Positions 22,474 to 33,388 of a stretch of 64,000 bases of DNA are shown piece by piece (within the stretch, counting starts at the first letter, position 1; the number at the start of each line of letters is the position of its first letter). Source of the DNA: Simmondsia chinensis (Eukaryota > Streptophyta > Magnoliopsida > Caryophyllales > Simmondsiaceae). The stretch is taken from positions 9,587,501 to 9,651,500 of the forward strand of contig JAGTTD010000022.1 of assembly GCA_018398585.1 (NCBI GenBank), given 5' to 3'. The notes beneath the pieces were generated by a model, which did not search any database, was not told where the DNA came from, and saw nothing but the letters and a program-made list of their open reading frames with translations. The position numbers and the translations under genes are program-made.

Positions 22474-23900
22474 TCACAATGAAGAACACTTATTACGTAT
22501 GAAAAGACAGCTGAATTGATGACTTCTTGCTGAAATTTGCCGTGAGAGAGAACCTGTAAAGCAGTGAATACACCAGAGTAGTTTACTGAAGCCTGCATCT
22601 GCACCACGGCTTGAACCTGTTATTTCCATCTGATTTGGAGAGTTAACCTCAGGTGGTCTGCCCATATCATACCAAATCAACCTAATATCAGCGCAACAAA
22701 CACCACCCAAAACTCTATCTTTCGGATGGGAATCATACAACGCAGCAGCACTACTGTAATTCCGCTTGTAGAATGCTGCTTGGCAGATGTTATATGTCGT
22801 TAACCCCATAAAACTGCATGTGAAGATATTTAATAACTCCGGAGTCCTTCCAAACTCAAACCAAGCAAACCAAACATAAAAATCAACTTGTAGGCATTTT
22901 CCATTGTAGCTCAAACAGCCCAAACTCTTGATCAAGGCAACCCAACACATTGGAATCCCATTAAGTTGCAGCTGTAACTCTTTCATTTTGAATCTTATCC
23001 AAAATTTGTATTGGTCAAACATCCATTCACAATACCAGCTTAGACCAAACTCAACAAACACTTGATTACTTCCCAACTTCACACGTTGGGCTGCAGGACT
23101 CAGAAATGTAGCAATGCAACCCAGATGCAACTCGTAATGACAGACAGCAGCTCGGTTTACCTTTTTCTCCCAATTAGCCTCGAATTTCAGCTTGTTATAA
23201 ACATGATCTACCTTTCCCGGATCAGTAGGAGGCTTATCACAAGAACTTGCACTTGGATACTTCACAACTTTACTCAAATGAGGTAATAAATCATGCCGAA
23301 CTTGCCGATCGGCATGCCGAAAATGCATATTAGCCACTGGAACTTGATGCCTTGCTGATTTATCGTGCTCTGCTGCAATGTTTTCCAACTTTTTCAACTC
23401 GCACGACCACCTACTAGCCCAACTCATGACATGCTCAATAAATCCATGTTTGCTTCCCAATTGCACCAAAAATGCTGTAGGATCCACAAGCTCAGCAGAA
23501 TAAACCCAATTCTTGATCAAGGTGGCCAAACACAATGTAAATACATGACAATGCAGTAGCCATCCCTTCATCTTGGATTTAATCCAAAATTCGTATTGCT
23601 TAAACATCCATTTACAATACCGTCTCAGACCCAACTTAGCCAAAACTTGATTGCTTCTCAAATGCACCTGTTGGTTTGCTGCAGAACTCAGAAGCTCTAT
23701 AATGGAAACCCGATGCAAGTCTTTTGGACAGATTTCAGCCGACAACTCCTTCAAAATCTGAGATGTTCTGCTTCCCATTAGGCTGCTGATATACACTCCA
23801 ATTTCAGCTAGATTTATCCTTGGTGTCGCATTAATCTTTTCTATCCAAACATTGAGAAGGTATTGAAGCTTATGCATATGATTTTTCCATTCCGAAACAC
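22474..23900 (-). CDS. Unknown ORF, C-terminal half (internally duplicated), of minus-strand element
   Basis: It is open for 467 codons from an internal ATG at 23877, and the frame continues upstream to the nested insertion. Two copies of a 60-residue module are visible, at about residues 67-127 and 260-324 of this half. Each has a Ser-Asn-Gln-Val start, then a Y-C-x-W-M-F-x-Q-Y-x-F-W-I core and a KMK end. The DNA of the two copies is also alike. It is rich in Trp, Cys and His, but I recognise no gag, RT, integrase or host domain. It is the downstream half of an ORF starting near 29129. The lack of stops over 1.4 kb suggests recent coding constraint or a young insertion. Confidence 0.55.
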
Positions 23901-23905
23901 CACTG
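23901..23905. repeat. Target-site duplication, left copy (CACTG)
   Basis: CACTG precedes the nested element's left LTR and CACTA (27710-27714) follows its right LTR, a 5-bp duplication with one difference. Confidence 0.75.
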
Positions 23906-24394
23906 TGTTACAAACTGAGAATACGAGACTCGAATTTTAAATGAGCAAAAAAGGCGAGAGAGCTGTGGCGGGAAAATCTGTTAATTTCAGTGCTGCTGGT
24001 GCATGCTGTTCTGCTGCTGCTGCGTTGCATACTGCTGTTGCTGTTAGTTAATACTTGCTGCTGTTACATTTGTGTTTTGGCGCCAATTCAATAATTGAAA
24101 TACTAGTTAGTTAGATTCTAGATTGTTCTAAGGTTTGTCTAGTTTCTTTGCCATTAGATTGTTATAAATAAGTGTGAATGTATGTTCATTTGGGCATCCA
24201 ATCAATGAATGAAATCTGAAACATTATCTCATTTGAGATTAAACTCTACTTTCTCATCTCCTTTCCCTTCTTTTTTCTCATCTAACTCTAAACTCTTCTT
24301 TCTCATCTAAATTCTATATTCTTTCTCATCCCAAACTCTCAATTCTATCCAAATTATATTAGTTTACGTTCGAGGTTCAAGCCCGAGCGTAACA
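23906..24394 (+). repeat. Gag-only element, left LTR
   Basis: Begins TGTTACAAAC and ends GCGTAACA. It contains a CTGCTG-rich stretch near 24010-24060, a TATA box (TTATAAATAAG) near 24165 and a pyrimidine-rich end. It differs from 27222-27709 at few positions. Confidence 0.92.
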
Positions 24395-24396
24395 AT

Positions 24397-24408
24397 TGGT
24401 ATCAGAGC
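24397..24408 (+). promoter_or_regulatory. Primer binding site, initiator tRNA-Met
   Basis: TGGTATCAGAGC lies two bases after the left LTR, with no mismatch to the tRNA-iMet complement. Confidence 0.9.
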
Positions 24409-25131
24409 CTCGATTCGATCGAGTACGTAATAAAAAATAATAAAAAAAAATTGAGATTTTTGTCAGCAAAGGCGATTTCTGACATCTGACAAAGGATGCG
24501 AATTCTGACGAGCGACATCAGGTGTTGAAATCCGATATTGTTCTTGAAGATTGTTGTGTTCCGTGTGTTTGAATCATCACTATAGATAGAAATCGAACCT
24601 ATTTCGGATTCTCAGTCCGAATTAATTAAGAAAACATCATTGTCAAAACTCGATCGAAGTTAGGGTTTGTCGAATTCGTTGTGCGCGAAATTCTGCAAGC
24701 TAGGGTTTGGGATCAGTGGCGATTGTTGAACCGATAGCAAGTGGTCATTCGTGCGTTCGAAGGAGTAAACTTCATTAAGCAATCGATCATTGGAGATTTG
24801 CGATTCTGCGAACTGTTCCGATCCAGACTACGCTGTTACAGTAGATACGCAACCAGATCTCAAGTTCTGGAGGTGCTGATCAAAGTGCAGATTTCAAGTT
24901 CAATTCAGATTCAATCTCTGCGTTTCCAGACAACGAAATTGCTGTTCGGCAAAAGTTCGAGTTCAGCGAATTCAGATTTGTTGAGGACAATTTGATCAAG
25001 TTCAGATCGAAAATCAGCAGGATCAAAATTCAGCAGCAATTACCAAATTCAAATCAGGATCGTCCCGATCAGGTACCAATTCATTCAGATTTGGTTAAAC
25101 ATGGAATTTGTGCTTGCGGTTGAGGTTGTGA

Positions 25132-27162
25132 ATGGAGTTAGGTGATGTGGTGATGTCTGGTGGTGTTCTTACCCGAGCTGCAGCTGCTCGTGCAGCAACA
25201 AATCAGTCATATGCTGAAGTTGTTTGTGGAAATGTTGAGAGTGAACCTCAAACAAGCATTGGTGATGGAGTAAGTGCTCAATTGGCAGCCTTGATGAAGC
25301 AAATGGCTCAAATGAATCAATCAATACTGGAATCGCATCAGACCGTGCGAGAAATGGAGGAACGTTTGCTTAAGAGGTTGCAAGATCAGGATGAGAAGTT
25401 TAATGAGCGTTTTGGCTTGCAAATTCTGAGTTTTGAGGAGAAATTTAATCAACGTAAGCATCAAATTGAGGAGGCAGGGGCCAACCGATTGACTGAGCAA
25501 GTGAACGAGATTGATGGTAGGATTGATGCGCAATTGAACCAACAATTACAAAATTTTGAAGAGAGGTTTAATGAGATTAATAAACAAGCAATTGATGCTC
25601 GTGTAACTCAACAATTGCAAGGACTCGAGGAAATGATAACCGATCGAGTAAACCAACAAGCAATAAACATTGAAGAGAAGATGAAGGAATTACAAAATGT
25701 GGCTTCAAAATCTGATCCCTTGCTACCAGCAAGTCACGTTTTGAGGCCTTCCGAGCCACTACATTCACAAGCTCCAGGCGCTGAAGTTCAATCAGCTTGG
25801 CCACAAGTTGATCCTCAAGTGGTTAAGGCAAATGCAAGCCAATCGGTGCAGCTGTCAAGTGAAGACAGTCCTCGACAATCGACTGAAGTGGCTGCAGATT
25901 TTGTAAGATTGCAAGTACCAGCAGGCTGGCCGAGCTAAGAATTGGAGGAATTCCATAAACATTGATGACCTTCATGAGCAAGCTAAAGATCCGAGGCAAA
26001 GTCGAGATGAAAGTAGGATTTTTGGACCAAAAGATCACCCTCCCGATCCACTCTATCGACTGTGGATGCTGCTGAGGTACGGAACAGAATCAGACATGCA
26101 GAAACAGTGTATCTTGATCCGAATCAGTTTTTGCCGGTTGGATCGAATGCCAAATTTTGTGTTCCGGGTGCAAGATCGAATCAACAGCCACAAATGGGAT
26201 GGAATGTAGCTGAATTAGCTCCCAACTTTAGCAATGAAGGCACCTATGGGAATAAACACAATAGCTTCCGACAACCTCGAGTTCAACTTGACAATTTTGA
26301 TGGAAAGCAACCTCATTCTTGGACAAGAAGATGTGAGCGCTATTTCCATTTCTATGCCATTCCCGATGATCAAAAGGTGGAATTGGCCGCGGTTTATCTC
26401 CAAGGGGATCACGAAGTGTGGTTCTACAGCTTGCTAAAGAGCAATCCCGTTCTTACTTGGGACAAGTTCGTGTCTGAGATATGCGAGCGCTATGATGATG
26501 AAGAAGTGGGTGATGTCGTGGAAAGCTTCAACAAATTAACGCAAGTCACTACCGTGAAGGCATATATGACGAAATTTGAAAATCTCCGAGCTAGTATGAT
26601 TACCATTGAACCGCGAGCTCCCGAGTCCTTCTACGTCTCGAGCTTCATCAGTGGGTTAAAACCGAAAATCAAGAACTTGGTGAAGGCTCTTGAACCTGCT
26701 TCCTTGTCACAAGCCTTTGCGAAGGCAAAATTGATTGAGGCCTCCGACTTAACGATTCTTGATCGGCCCAAGCATCGGGAGACATTTCTTGATCGGCCCA
26801 AGCATCGAGAAGAGAACTTCCAACACCCTCACAAGGGGTTAGACCACAAGAATTGGGCTGAGCATAAAGACCCCCGAAACTTTGAGAAGGTGTCCCGAAA
26901 CCGCTGTTTCAAATGCCATCAACCTTATGTACTCGGTCATAGGTGCGATCCTAAACTTCTCATGATGGCAGGAGGAGTTGATGTTGAAGGGCAATTCCAA
27001 AGTGATGAAGATGACGCTGAAAAAGAAGGGTCCAATCAGGACCATGGCAGTGAGGATGAAGTGGATCCAATAGCTCGGAGGAAGGAATTGCACGACCTCA
27101 CTATGAAGTTGTACAAGTCCAAAAAACTTCAGTTTCGGAAGGGTAATGCTTCCAATGAGTGA
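25132..27162 (+). pseudogene. Gag of the TR-GAG element (one break near 25940)
   Basis: The first frame (25132-25938) starts with an Ala-rich segment and then about 130 residues of Gln/Glu-rich coiled coil. The second frame (26062-27162) has the retrotrans_gag core, including LDNFDGKQPHSW, a C-R-Y-F-H-F-Y segment, KFVSEICERYDD and FYVSSFISGLKPKIK. It then has a zinc knuckle (CFKCHQPYVLGHRC) and an acidic tail. A stop plus about 120 bp out of frame separate the two frames, so the present copy would not make a single Gag. A 27-bp in-frame duplication (LDRPKHRE twice, near 26758-26812) lies before the knuckle. Gag could be packaged by, or contribute to, particles of a partner element. Confidence 0.82.
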
Positions 27163-27208
27163 TTTTCGAGTATCGTTCTCTTTCATTCTTGAGGACAAGA
27201 ATGTTTTC

Positions 27209-27221
27209 AAGGGGAAGGGAA
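27209..27221 (+). promoter_or_regulatory. Polypurine tract of the gag-only element
   Basis: AAGGGGAAGGGAA sits directly before the right LTR and is identical to the tract of the surrounding minus-strand element. Confidence 0.88.
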
Positions 27222-27709
27222 TGTTACAAACCGAGAATACGGGACTCGAATTTTAAATGTGCAAATAAGGCGGGAGAGCTGTGGCGGGAAAATCTATTAA
27301 TTTCAGTGCTGCTGGTGCGTGCTGTTCTGCTGCTGCTGCGTTGCATACTGCTGTTGCTGTTAGTTAATACTTGCTGCTGTTACATTTGTGTTTTGGCCCC
27401 AATTCAATAATTGAAATACTAGGTAGTTAGATTCTAGATTGTTCTAAGGTTTGTCTAGTTTCTTTGCCATTAGATTGTTATAAATAAGTGTGAATGTATG
27501 TTCATTTGGGCATCCAATCAATGAATGAAATCTGAAACATTATCTCATTTTAGATTAAACTCTACTTTCTCATTTCCTTTCCCTTCTTTCTCTCATCTAA
27601 CTCTAAACTCTTCTTTCTCATCTAAATTCTATATTCTTTCTCATCCCAAACTTTCAATTCTATCCAAATTATATTAGTTTACGTTCAAGGTTCAAGCCCG
27701 AGCGTAATA
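27222..27709 (+). repeat. Gag-only element, right LTR
   Basis: Begins TGTTACAAACC and ends GCGTAATA, with the terminal CA changed to TA. It is followed by CACTA. Confidence 0.9.
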
Positions 27710-27714
27710 CACTA

Positions 27715-29129
27715 CTGACCACCCTCAACACACACGGTTTATGCACCAGATCAGGTCCATTCAGTCCCAGTTTATCCAGATCATCTAGCTTGTAACATTT
27801 ATAATTCCTATCATCACAAGCAACTTGGACTTTAACTTCGCAATAACTCACGACCTCTAACATTTTTCCACCAATGTTTGTAATGTCGTTGCATTCATCA
27901 ACATCACACAGCAGCAACGAATGCTTAGCTCCTCCAAATTCTTGTAAATCAGTCCTTCTCGGATCAATGAAGCTTCCAACACCCATCACATCAGTTAAAA
28001 CAGCTGCTGGACAGCTTCTGGACTGATCTAAAATCGGTTTCAGCATGTTACAGCAGTTATACACTTCTAATAAATCAATTGCTTGTTCAACCACCTTGCT
28101 TCGCCTTTGTTGAACCTTGAAATGTACTTGTGCAGCTTGATTAATTCTTTTCAACAGGAAATCGACTTTTTTCGGCTTTGTATAAACTTGGAAAGCTTCT
28201 CTCGGATCAGGAGGCAACTCGTCATATGAGTGTATACTTGAATACAACTTTTCTTTACTCAAAAGCACGCCTTGTTCAGCTTGCCATGGAGTATCTCCTA
28301 GCCGATTTGATGATGTATTAATTGCTATCACAGTAGTAGCATCGACCTCATCAGTTGGAATCACAAATTCTGCAGTCACCACTCCATGTATACCACCTAA
28401 ACCTTGTATAGCAACATTTGCATCTGTAAGATCAGCATCTTGAGTTCGTCTTTGCTGATCAACCAGCGTCATAGGCTGAAACACAACCTCTCGCTTCAAT
28501 TTTGGCTTGGACAACTTCTTTTTACCCACAACATCTCCCAATGCTTCACTTAGATGATTTCTCTTTGACTTACTCTTTGCTTCCTTAATCATTCCTCGGA
28601 CATGTGAATCATATTCCAAATCCGGATACATGTCATATTGTGACTCCACGTCATCAAGATACTCTAACTCTAGCAAAGAGTCTTCGTAAGGGTCGTCTTG
28701 TTCAAACTCAGGTTCTTCAAGCTTGTTTTCATAAATTTCGGCATTGTCGGGGTCGAGTTCATCTTTAAGAACAACAGATTGTACCTCCTTCTTTTGCTCA
28801 ACAATGAACTCTTGCGGTAGAACCACTTCCGTAGGTGGAACTATCTAGCTAGAAGGCTCAATTTGTTGCAATCGTTCATCCTTTTTTGAATCTTTATCCA
28901 TCAACATGTTCAACATTCGTTCGATCTTATCATTTTGTTGTTCAAACTTCTTATCAAACTTTACATTCATTTGTTCGATCTTGTCACTCAAGTCTTTGAT
29001 CTGGTCAGATGGTACATTTACACCAGAATCTGTTACTGCCGCCATATAATTCATATCCGAACTAGGTTCAACGGTTCCTCCAGCTCCAGATCTTGTTCTT
29101 ACACCATCGATCATGTTTGTAATGAACAA
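27715..29129 (-). pseudogene. Unknown ORF, N-terminal half, of minus-strand element (one stop)
   Basis: From the ATG at 29129 the first 95 codons give a short basic start (GVRTRSGAGG) and a coiled coil (QIKDLSDKIEQMNVKFDKKF), like the N-terminus of LTR-element Gag proteins. A TAG at 28844-28842 interrupts an otherwise continuous frame. An acidic region (ELDPDNAEIYENKLEEPEFE) follows, then a Lys-rich patch and a roughly 200-residue part with SYDELPPDPREAFQVY. That motif recurs loosely in the C-terminal half as CDKPPTDPGKVDHVY. With the nested element and one target copy removed, this half joins the 23900-22474 half in phase, giving about 945 codons with one stop. No zinc knuckle or enzymatic motif is present. 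Function unknown. Confidence 0.55.
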
Positions 29130-29760
29130 TAAAAGTTCGTACTGGAATCAGCTCAGCTCACAGAAAGCAAGTTCGAAATTCGTACAAATGTAAAACTTGT
29201 TTTGCAACTCTTCAACACTCAATTGCTTAATGAAGTTCTACTACTTTGTTCGCACAAACAATCACTTGCTAACGGTTCTACAATCGACAATGATTATAAA
29301 CCCTAACTGATAAATTCCGAACAGAACTTCGAACAAACCCTAACCTCGAGCGACTTCTGACAGTAAGGTTTAGTCCAGTAATTCGACTTATAATTCTGAA
29401 GTAAGCTCGACTCTAACTCAAAATCTAGTCCTTAAAACAACACTCAAGCGATCTCAACGAACGAAACCAGATTTCAACACTTTCGCTTCTCTTGACAGAT
29501 TTTCGCCTCTGCTGACATGTTTTTCGCCTAAGCAATTCTTGATTCAATAGCATCTAATTCTCAAAGATCACCTTAGATTCTGATGAATTCTCACTAATTT
29601 TATGCTTAATGGCACAATTTCGACATCATCCAACAACAAACTGATCCAATTGCGTCACATCCTTCTTAACTGAACCAATCTGATTCCTTACTGAATTAGT
29701 AGCAGCCTTGATAGAATTCAACTTTCCCCAAGTCTGCTTGGATGTCTTAGGAATTCAAGA
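29130..29760 (-). other. Probable 5' leader of the minus-strand element
   Basis: Non-coding sequence upstream of the 29129 ATG. Its composition is like the 735-base leader of the gag-only element (24397-25131), with recurrent TTCGAA and GATTTC words. I found no primer site or LTR end where the leader should begin. It is either truncated or replaced near 29650. Confidence 0.45.
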
Positions 29761-29860
29761 TTTCTGTTGAGGTCTATTTAATGCCACAAAGACAACATTG
29801 GGCTGCCTAAACCTCATGTTCTTGACCATGTATGGTTTTCCAAGGACTCTTACAAATGAT

Positions 29861-31660
29861 TTAGGGAAGTAGAAAACGTGGTGGTCTACCATTGTCATTC
29901 AAAATTAGCCATGCTCTAGCTCCAATTATCTTGCTGATGAACTTCTTTTTGCAGCTGCTGCAGGAAGCATGCTTGTTCATACTATTGGGATGTGCTGTAA
30001 GCTTCGATCTTAGCAACTTCGCTCCATGAAATACAGCCATCATCCTGAATTCCAAGAACCACTCCTATGCTGCAACGATCTGTGGCTCTACTAAAATCTT
30101 TAATGAAATCAGTCATTCTCATGACCGAAAATGGACACATGGCTGTCTTCAAGTCTCCAAGGACCTCTTGAGCTGAATGAAAACAAACCAAGGTAACCTA
30201 GCATCCAAAGGTGCTGCTTTCAAAGAACCAAATTGGCTAATCCATTGATGATCGCCTTCCTTGAGAACTCCTAACACTTGTTTTGATTTTCCTTATTCCA
30301 TACCAGATCCTGGCCATATTCTTCACAACAAGATCAACTTGAACCCCAACCTTCTTACTGGTGTGCCTTCCCAGTGTTAGCTGATGTGAGTCACTAATAT
30401 TATATTGAAATGTTTTAACCTTCGATCTCCACGGCCTGCTTAACTGATTTCCCATATGATACTTCGATTGTAATGCTGGAGTGGCATCATATGGATTGCT
30501 TTTCAAGAATGAACCATCTTCAACTGTACACAATGGTACCGACTTTTTAAGCTGATCTACCATTCGCTCATGCGACAATTAGAACTTATAAATCTCTATC
30601 TTCACCTCAGGCTGTCCTATTCTTGAACTTTTGATAATGCACATTCCTTCTACTACATTTATCTTAGAAATTAGGGAATCAAGAGGTCTTCCTCTAAAAT
30701 ATATCTCTGTCATTATACCTATTCCAAAACAATTTGCTTTCTCAGGGACTTGAATCTGCACTTCATTAAGTTGCGAAGGCATCTGCTCAAGCAAATGTTG
30801 CATATTTCTCACTGCTATGACCCAGTCTTATGATAATTGGTGAATTTTGGCCAACTGCTCAACCTGATTTGAACCACATATTGAACCAATAACCCTTGTA
30901 GCTTGCTTCTCACCCTTAGCCCTCATTGAAGATTGATCAACCTTATTCTATTGTAATGTGAAAAAGAGCAATAATTGTTCTGGAGGCCTCACACTAGGTT
31001 GCACTACTGGAACAGACCCCTGATTTGTTGCTGAATTTGTAGCAACCATGGTACAAATCTTCCTTTCCTTTGCCCACTTCAAGGTATCTCCATACTTACA
31101 AGAAGATGCTCTTGTGTTGTTAACCCTCACTGGATCAGGAAGCCTGTATTTCAGCGATGAATCAGTTCCAAAATGGGACTAATCTTGCATTCCCGCATGT
31201 GAATTTACTATTGTAATATTAGCCTTCTCTTTCCCTGGATTAGAAATTGAGCCTAATTTGTTACTATAATATCCACCTGGTTGTTCTTGAACTGAGCTTC
31301 CATATCAGCCTTAGATTTCATTGTTGCAACATCTGATTACATCAACAAGGAATCATGTACAACATATTGAAACGTTGCTTGATCAAACTTATCTTGAATT
31401 TGCAAGACTTGCTGCTGAATCGATATCAACTCCACTACTGTAATACTTGTTTGCATCAATTCATCTTGAACAAGCGGCAATAAGGCAACATCAGCCTGAA
31501 CCAATGTTGCATCATCTTTCTTATGGAGTTAATCTTGCATTTTCGAAGGCTGCGCTTGGATCTTCTCTTGCGATTGCTGCATACTCTTCACTATCGCCAT
31601 CATGTCATGAGGTATGTGCAGCGCCCTCTGACACGACACTAGGAATGTGTCTCTAGCCCT
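29861..31660 (-). pseudogene. Degenerate unknown ORF series of second minus-strand element
   Basis: Read 31660 down to 29861. A Gln-rich helical start (IVKSMQQSQEKIQAQPSKMQD) is followed by further coiled-coil sequence with stops. Frames follow at 31130-30948, 30812-30579 (QIQVPEKANCFGIGIMTEIY), 30578-30237 (VQVDLVVKNMARIWYGIRKIK) and 30191-29861. All are separated by stops or shifts. The start resembles an LTR-element Gag coiled coil. Nothing resembles RT, RNase H or integrase. No function assigned. Confidence 0.4.
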
Positions 31661-31762
31661 CTAAAATGGCTCATAGTATGAACTCCAGCCATGCCTGTCT
31701 TGATTGGATGCAAAACCAGCTAGTTCGAGTGCAATTTCAGCTAGCTAATGCAAAATCAGCAA

Positions 31763-31774
31763 GCTGTGATACCA
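31763..31774 (-). promoter_or_regulatory. Primer binding site, tRNA-Met-like, minus strand
   Basis: The minus-strand sequence TTGGTATCACAGC contains the tRNA-iMet complement with one change (CACAGC for CAGAGC). It lies two bases after the LTR end. Confidence 0.8.
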
Positions 31775-31776
31775 AT

Positions 31777-32168
31777 TGTTATGATTCAAGATCAATCTTG
31801 GATTATAACCTAAGAGAAAGAGTATGAGAAGAGAAAGAATTGAGATAAAGATGAAAAGTAGAGATAATATAGATGAAAGGTAGAGAGAATTAGGAGAAAG
31901 AAGAAGATATTTTCTATTTCATGAATGATTGTTACAATGTAAGAACAAGCTACTTATACTACATCCTAATCACAAGAGTCCGCAAAAGCATTTAAAGTAT
32001 ATAACTAAAATATCTAACTAACAATGCTTCCCTTAACTAGCTTTAACCGACATTCCTTCTAACCCTTACATGAAATATCTAGAGCAATACAAGGCATACA
32101 ACCAAAGAAAGTACTAATATCCTAATTGAACTAATACTAATGAACTGACTACTTAATCCCTAATATCA
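31777..32168 (-). repeat. 5' LTR of second minus-strand element (about 392 bp)
   Basis: On the minus strand it runs from TGATATTAGGG to CATAACA, next to the primer site. It has the same layout as the LTR at 21826-22424: a pyrimidine-rich end, a TAGTATAAGTAG box near 31950 and a GATTA-rich start. The outer boundary rests on the TG alone, as no second copy was found. Confidence 0.62.
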
Positions 32169-33385
32169 CAATCATGGCAACTTCACAATCAAAAATGAAT
32201 GAGAGTACATTTCTTTCACACGATGCAAATCATGGTAGAGCAACTACAAGTCGGAAACTACTCATCCATGAGATACAATCCCTTTCAAAGCTAACTTAGC
32301 TTCACCCTCAATCATGTCGCGTAACTTCACTGCAAGTCAGAGATCGAGCTGTAATTAAGCAACTTAGCCTTCTATCTTGACGGAATAAAATATTTCCAAC
32401 TGAAAAGTCCAACATGGACCACACATATTACTGTACCTGAACAGCTCACACGTTAACCAACTTTTCTGTAAAGCTATTTAGTATCACTGCTAGTCAAGAA
32501 CTTGGCAGGGCAGTATAAGATATCGTCTTCATCTACTTAGCGCCACCTTCACGATCACATACATTCTATGGTAGCACGTAATTGATACTTCTAAACCACG
32601 GAAACAACTTCTTGACAATCATGACAACTTAATAGTAAAAACCCCTTCAAGGGATGACAATCTAAATAAGTAACGATAAGGAAAAAACAGTCCAATACCC
32701 ACGATAGTCTATTTCAAGCTTGTCTTGAACTTCTTTACAAATAATCAAAAAATCCTTTCACAGCCTATTCGACCTAGCAACGATCGCTGTCAATAAGGGA
32801 ACACACAATAAAGGACCATCGAGTCCTTAGAAATAGTTCGCGATCATAATGTAGGAATAACAAGATTGATATGTACAAAAGAATGTGTGTGCCATATCAA
32901 TGGCATCCTTGAAAGTCTTTTGTCATTAACATTCTATAAATTCACCTTATAGAGTTTTTTACATTTGATACCAACATAAGTGACGTACCACAAGCTATCA
33001 AAAACTCATCATTGGTAAGTCACACGTTGTGCATAAATACTTGTCATCCCAGCATTAGTGAGGGTTCATGTGATTTACTTGCAACCACACAACATGAGCC
33101 ATGCCAAAGTCATCAATTCGTAGATAAACGTCTAGGACAAATTAATGTTAACCGTTGTCGTCCTATGAGAATAATATACCAAAAGTTTGTCACTCAAAAG
33201 TTGATGCCCTTAGAAATGTGTTATTCCTGGCAATATTGTCTTTGTTTTGATATTTATTCTGGACATATCCATTATCGGACAAGTATGATATGCTAACCTA
33301 TTTGGTTTAATTTACTGCCTCGAGTGTGCCTGGTTTTATCCAGGTATTCTGCACGTAACGCCTAGCGGTTATCCACAAACATACC
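32169..33385. other. Non-coding sequence, no gene recognised
   Basis: Only short frames (the longest 94 codons at 33012-33296, no motif). No LTR, RNA gene or array was seen. Confidence 0.6.
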
Positions 33386-33388
33386 AAT

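Larger units (their letters stand above)
23906..27709 (+). mobile_element. Gag-only non-autonomous LTR retrotransposon (TR-GAG type), nested
   Basis: Both LTRs (489 and 488 bp), a tRNA-Met primer site, a polypurine tract and a near-perfect target duplication delimit a complete 3.8-kb element. Its only recognisable protein is Gag with a zinc knuckle. No protease, RT or integrase is present. Such terminal-repeat elements with a gag domain are known from plants as TR-GAG. It is inserted in opposite orientation into the long ORF of the minus-strand element. The two LTRs are very similar, suggesting a fairly recent insertion. Confidence 0.9.
21826..29660 (-). mobile_element. Large non-autonomous LTR retrotransposon carrying a non-gag-pol ORF
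   Basis: On the minus strand a long ORF (29129 down to 22474) is followed by a polypurine tract (22438-22425) and a 599-bp 3' LTR (22424-21826). The polypurine tract and LTR start are nearly identical to those of the plus-strand gag-only element nested inside it. No RT, integrase or protease is present. The 5' LTR is not found where expected near 29.7-29.9 kb, so the upstream end is uncertain. After removal of the nested element the visible part is about 4 kb. Confidence 0.7.
29760..32168 (-). mobile_element. Second minus-strand non-autonomous LTR element (5' part)
   Basis: A 5' LTR (32168-31777) and tRNA-Met-type primer site (31774-31763) are followed by a coiled-coil start and about 1.9 kb of degenerate ORFs without pol motifs. 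The 3' half and 3' LTR are missing or unrecognised. The organisation parallels the larger element downstream of it on the same strand, but the ORFs differ. Confidence 0.6.

Noticed and set aside
24741..24995. 84-codon plus-strand ORF upstream of gag in the gag-only element
   Set aside because: It lies in the leader between the primer site and gag, with Ser/Gln-rich low-complexity sequence and no motif.
29636..29655. Possible degenerate primer site for the minus-strand ORF element
   Set aside because: CTGATCCAATTG matches the expected reverse complement with one base missing, but the sequence beyond is not LTR-like, so I consider it chance.
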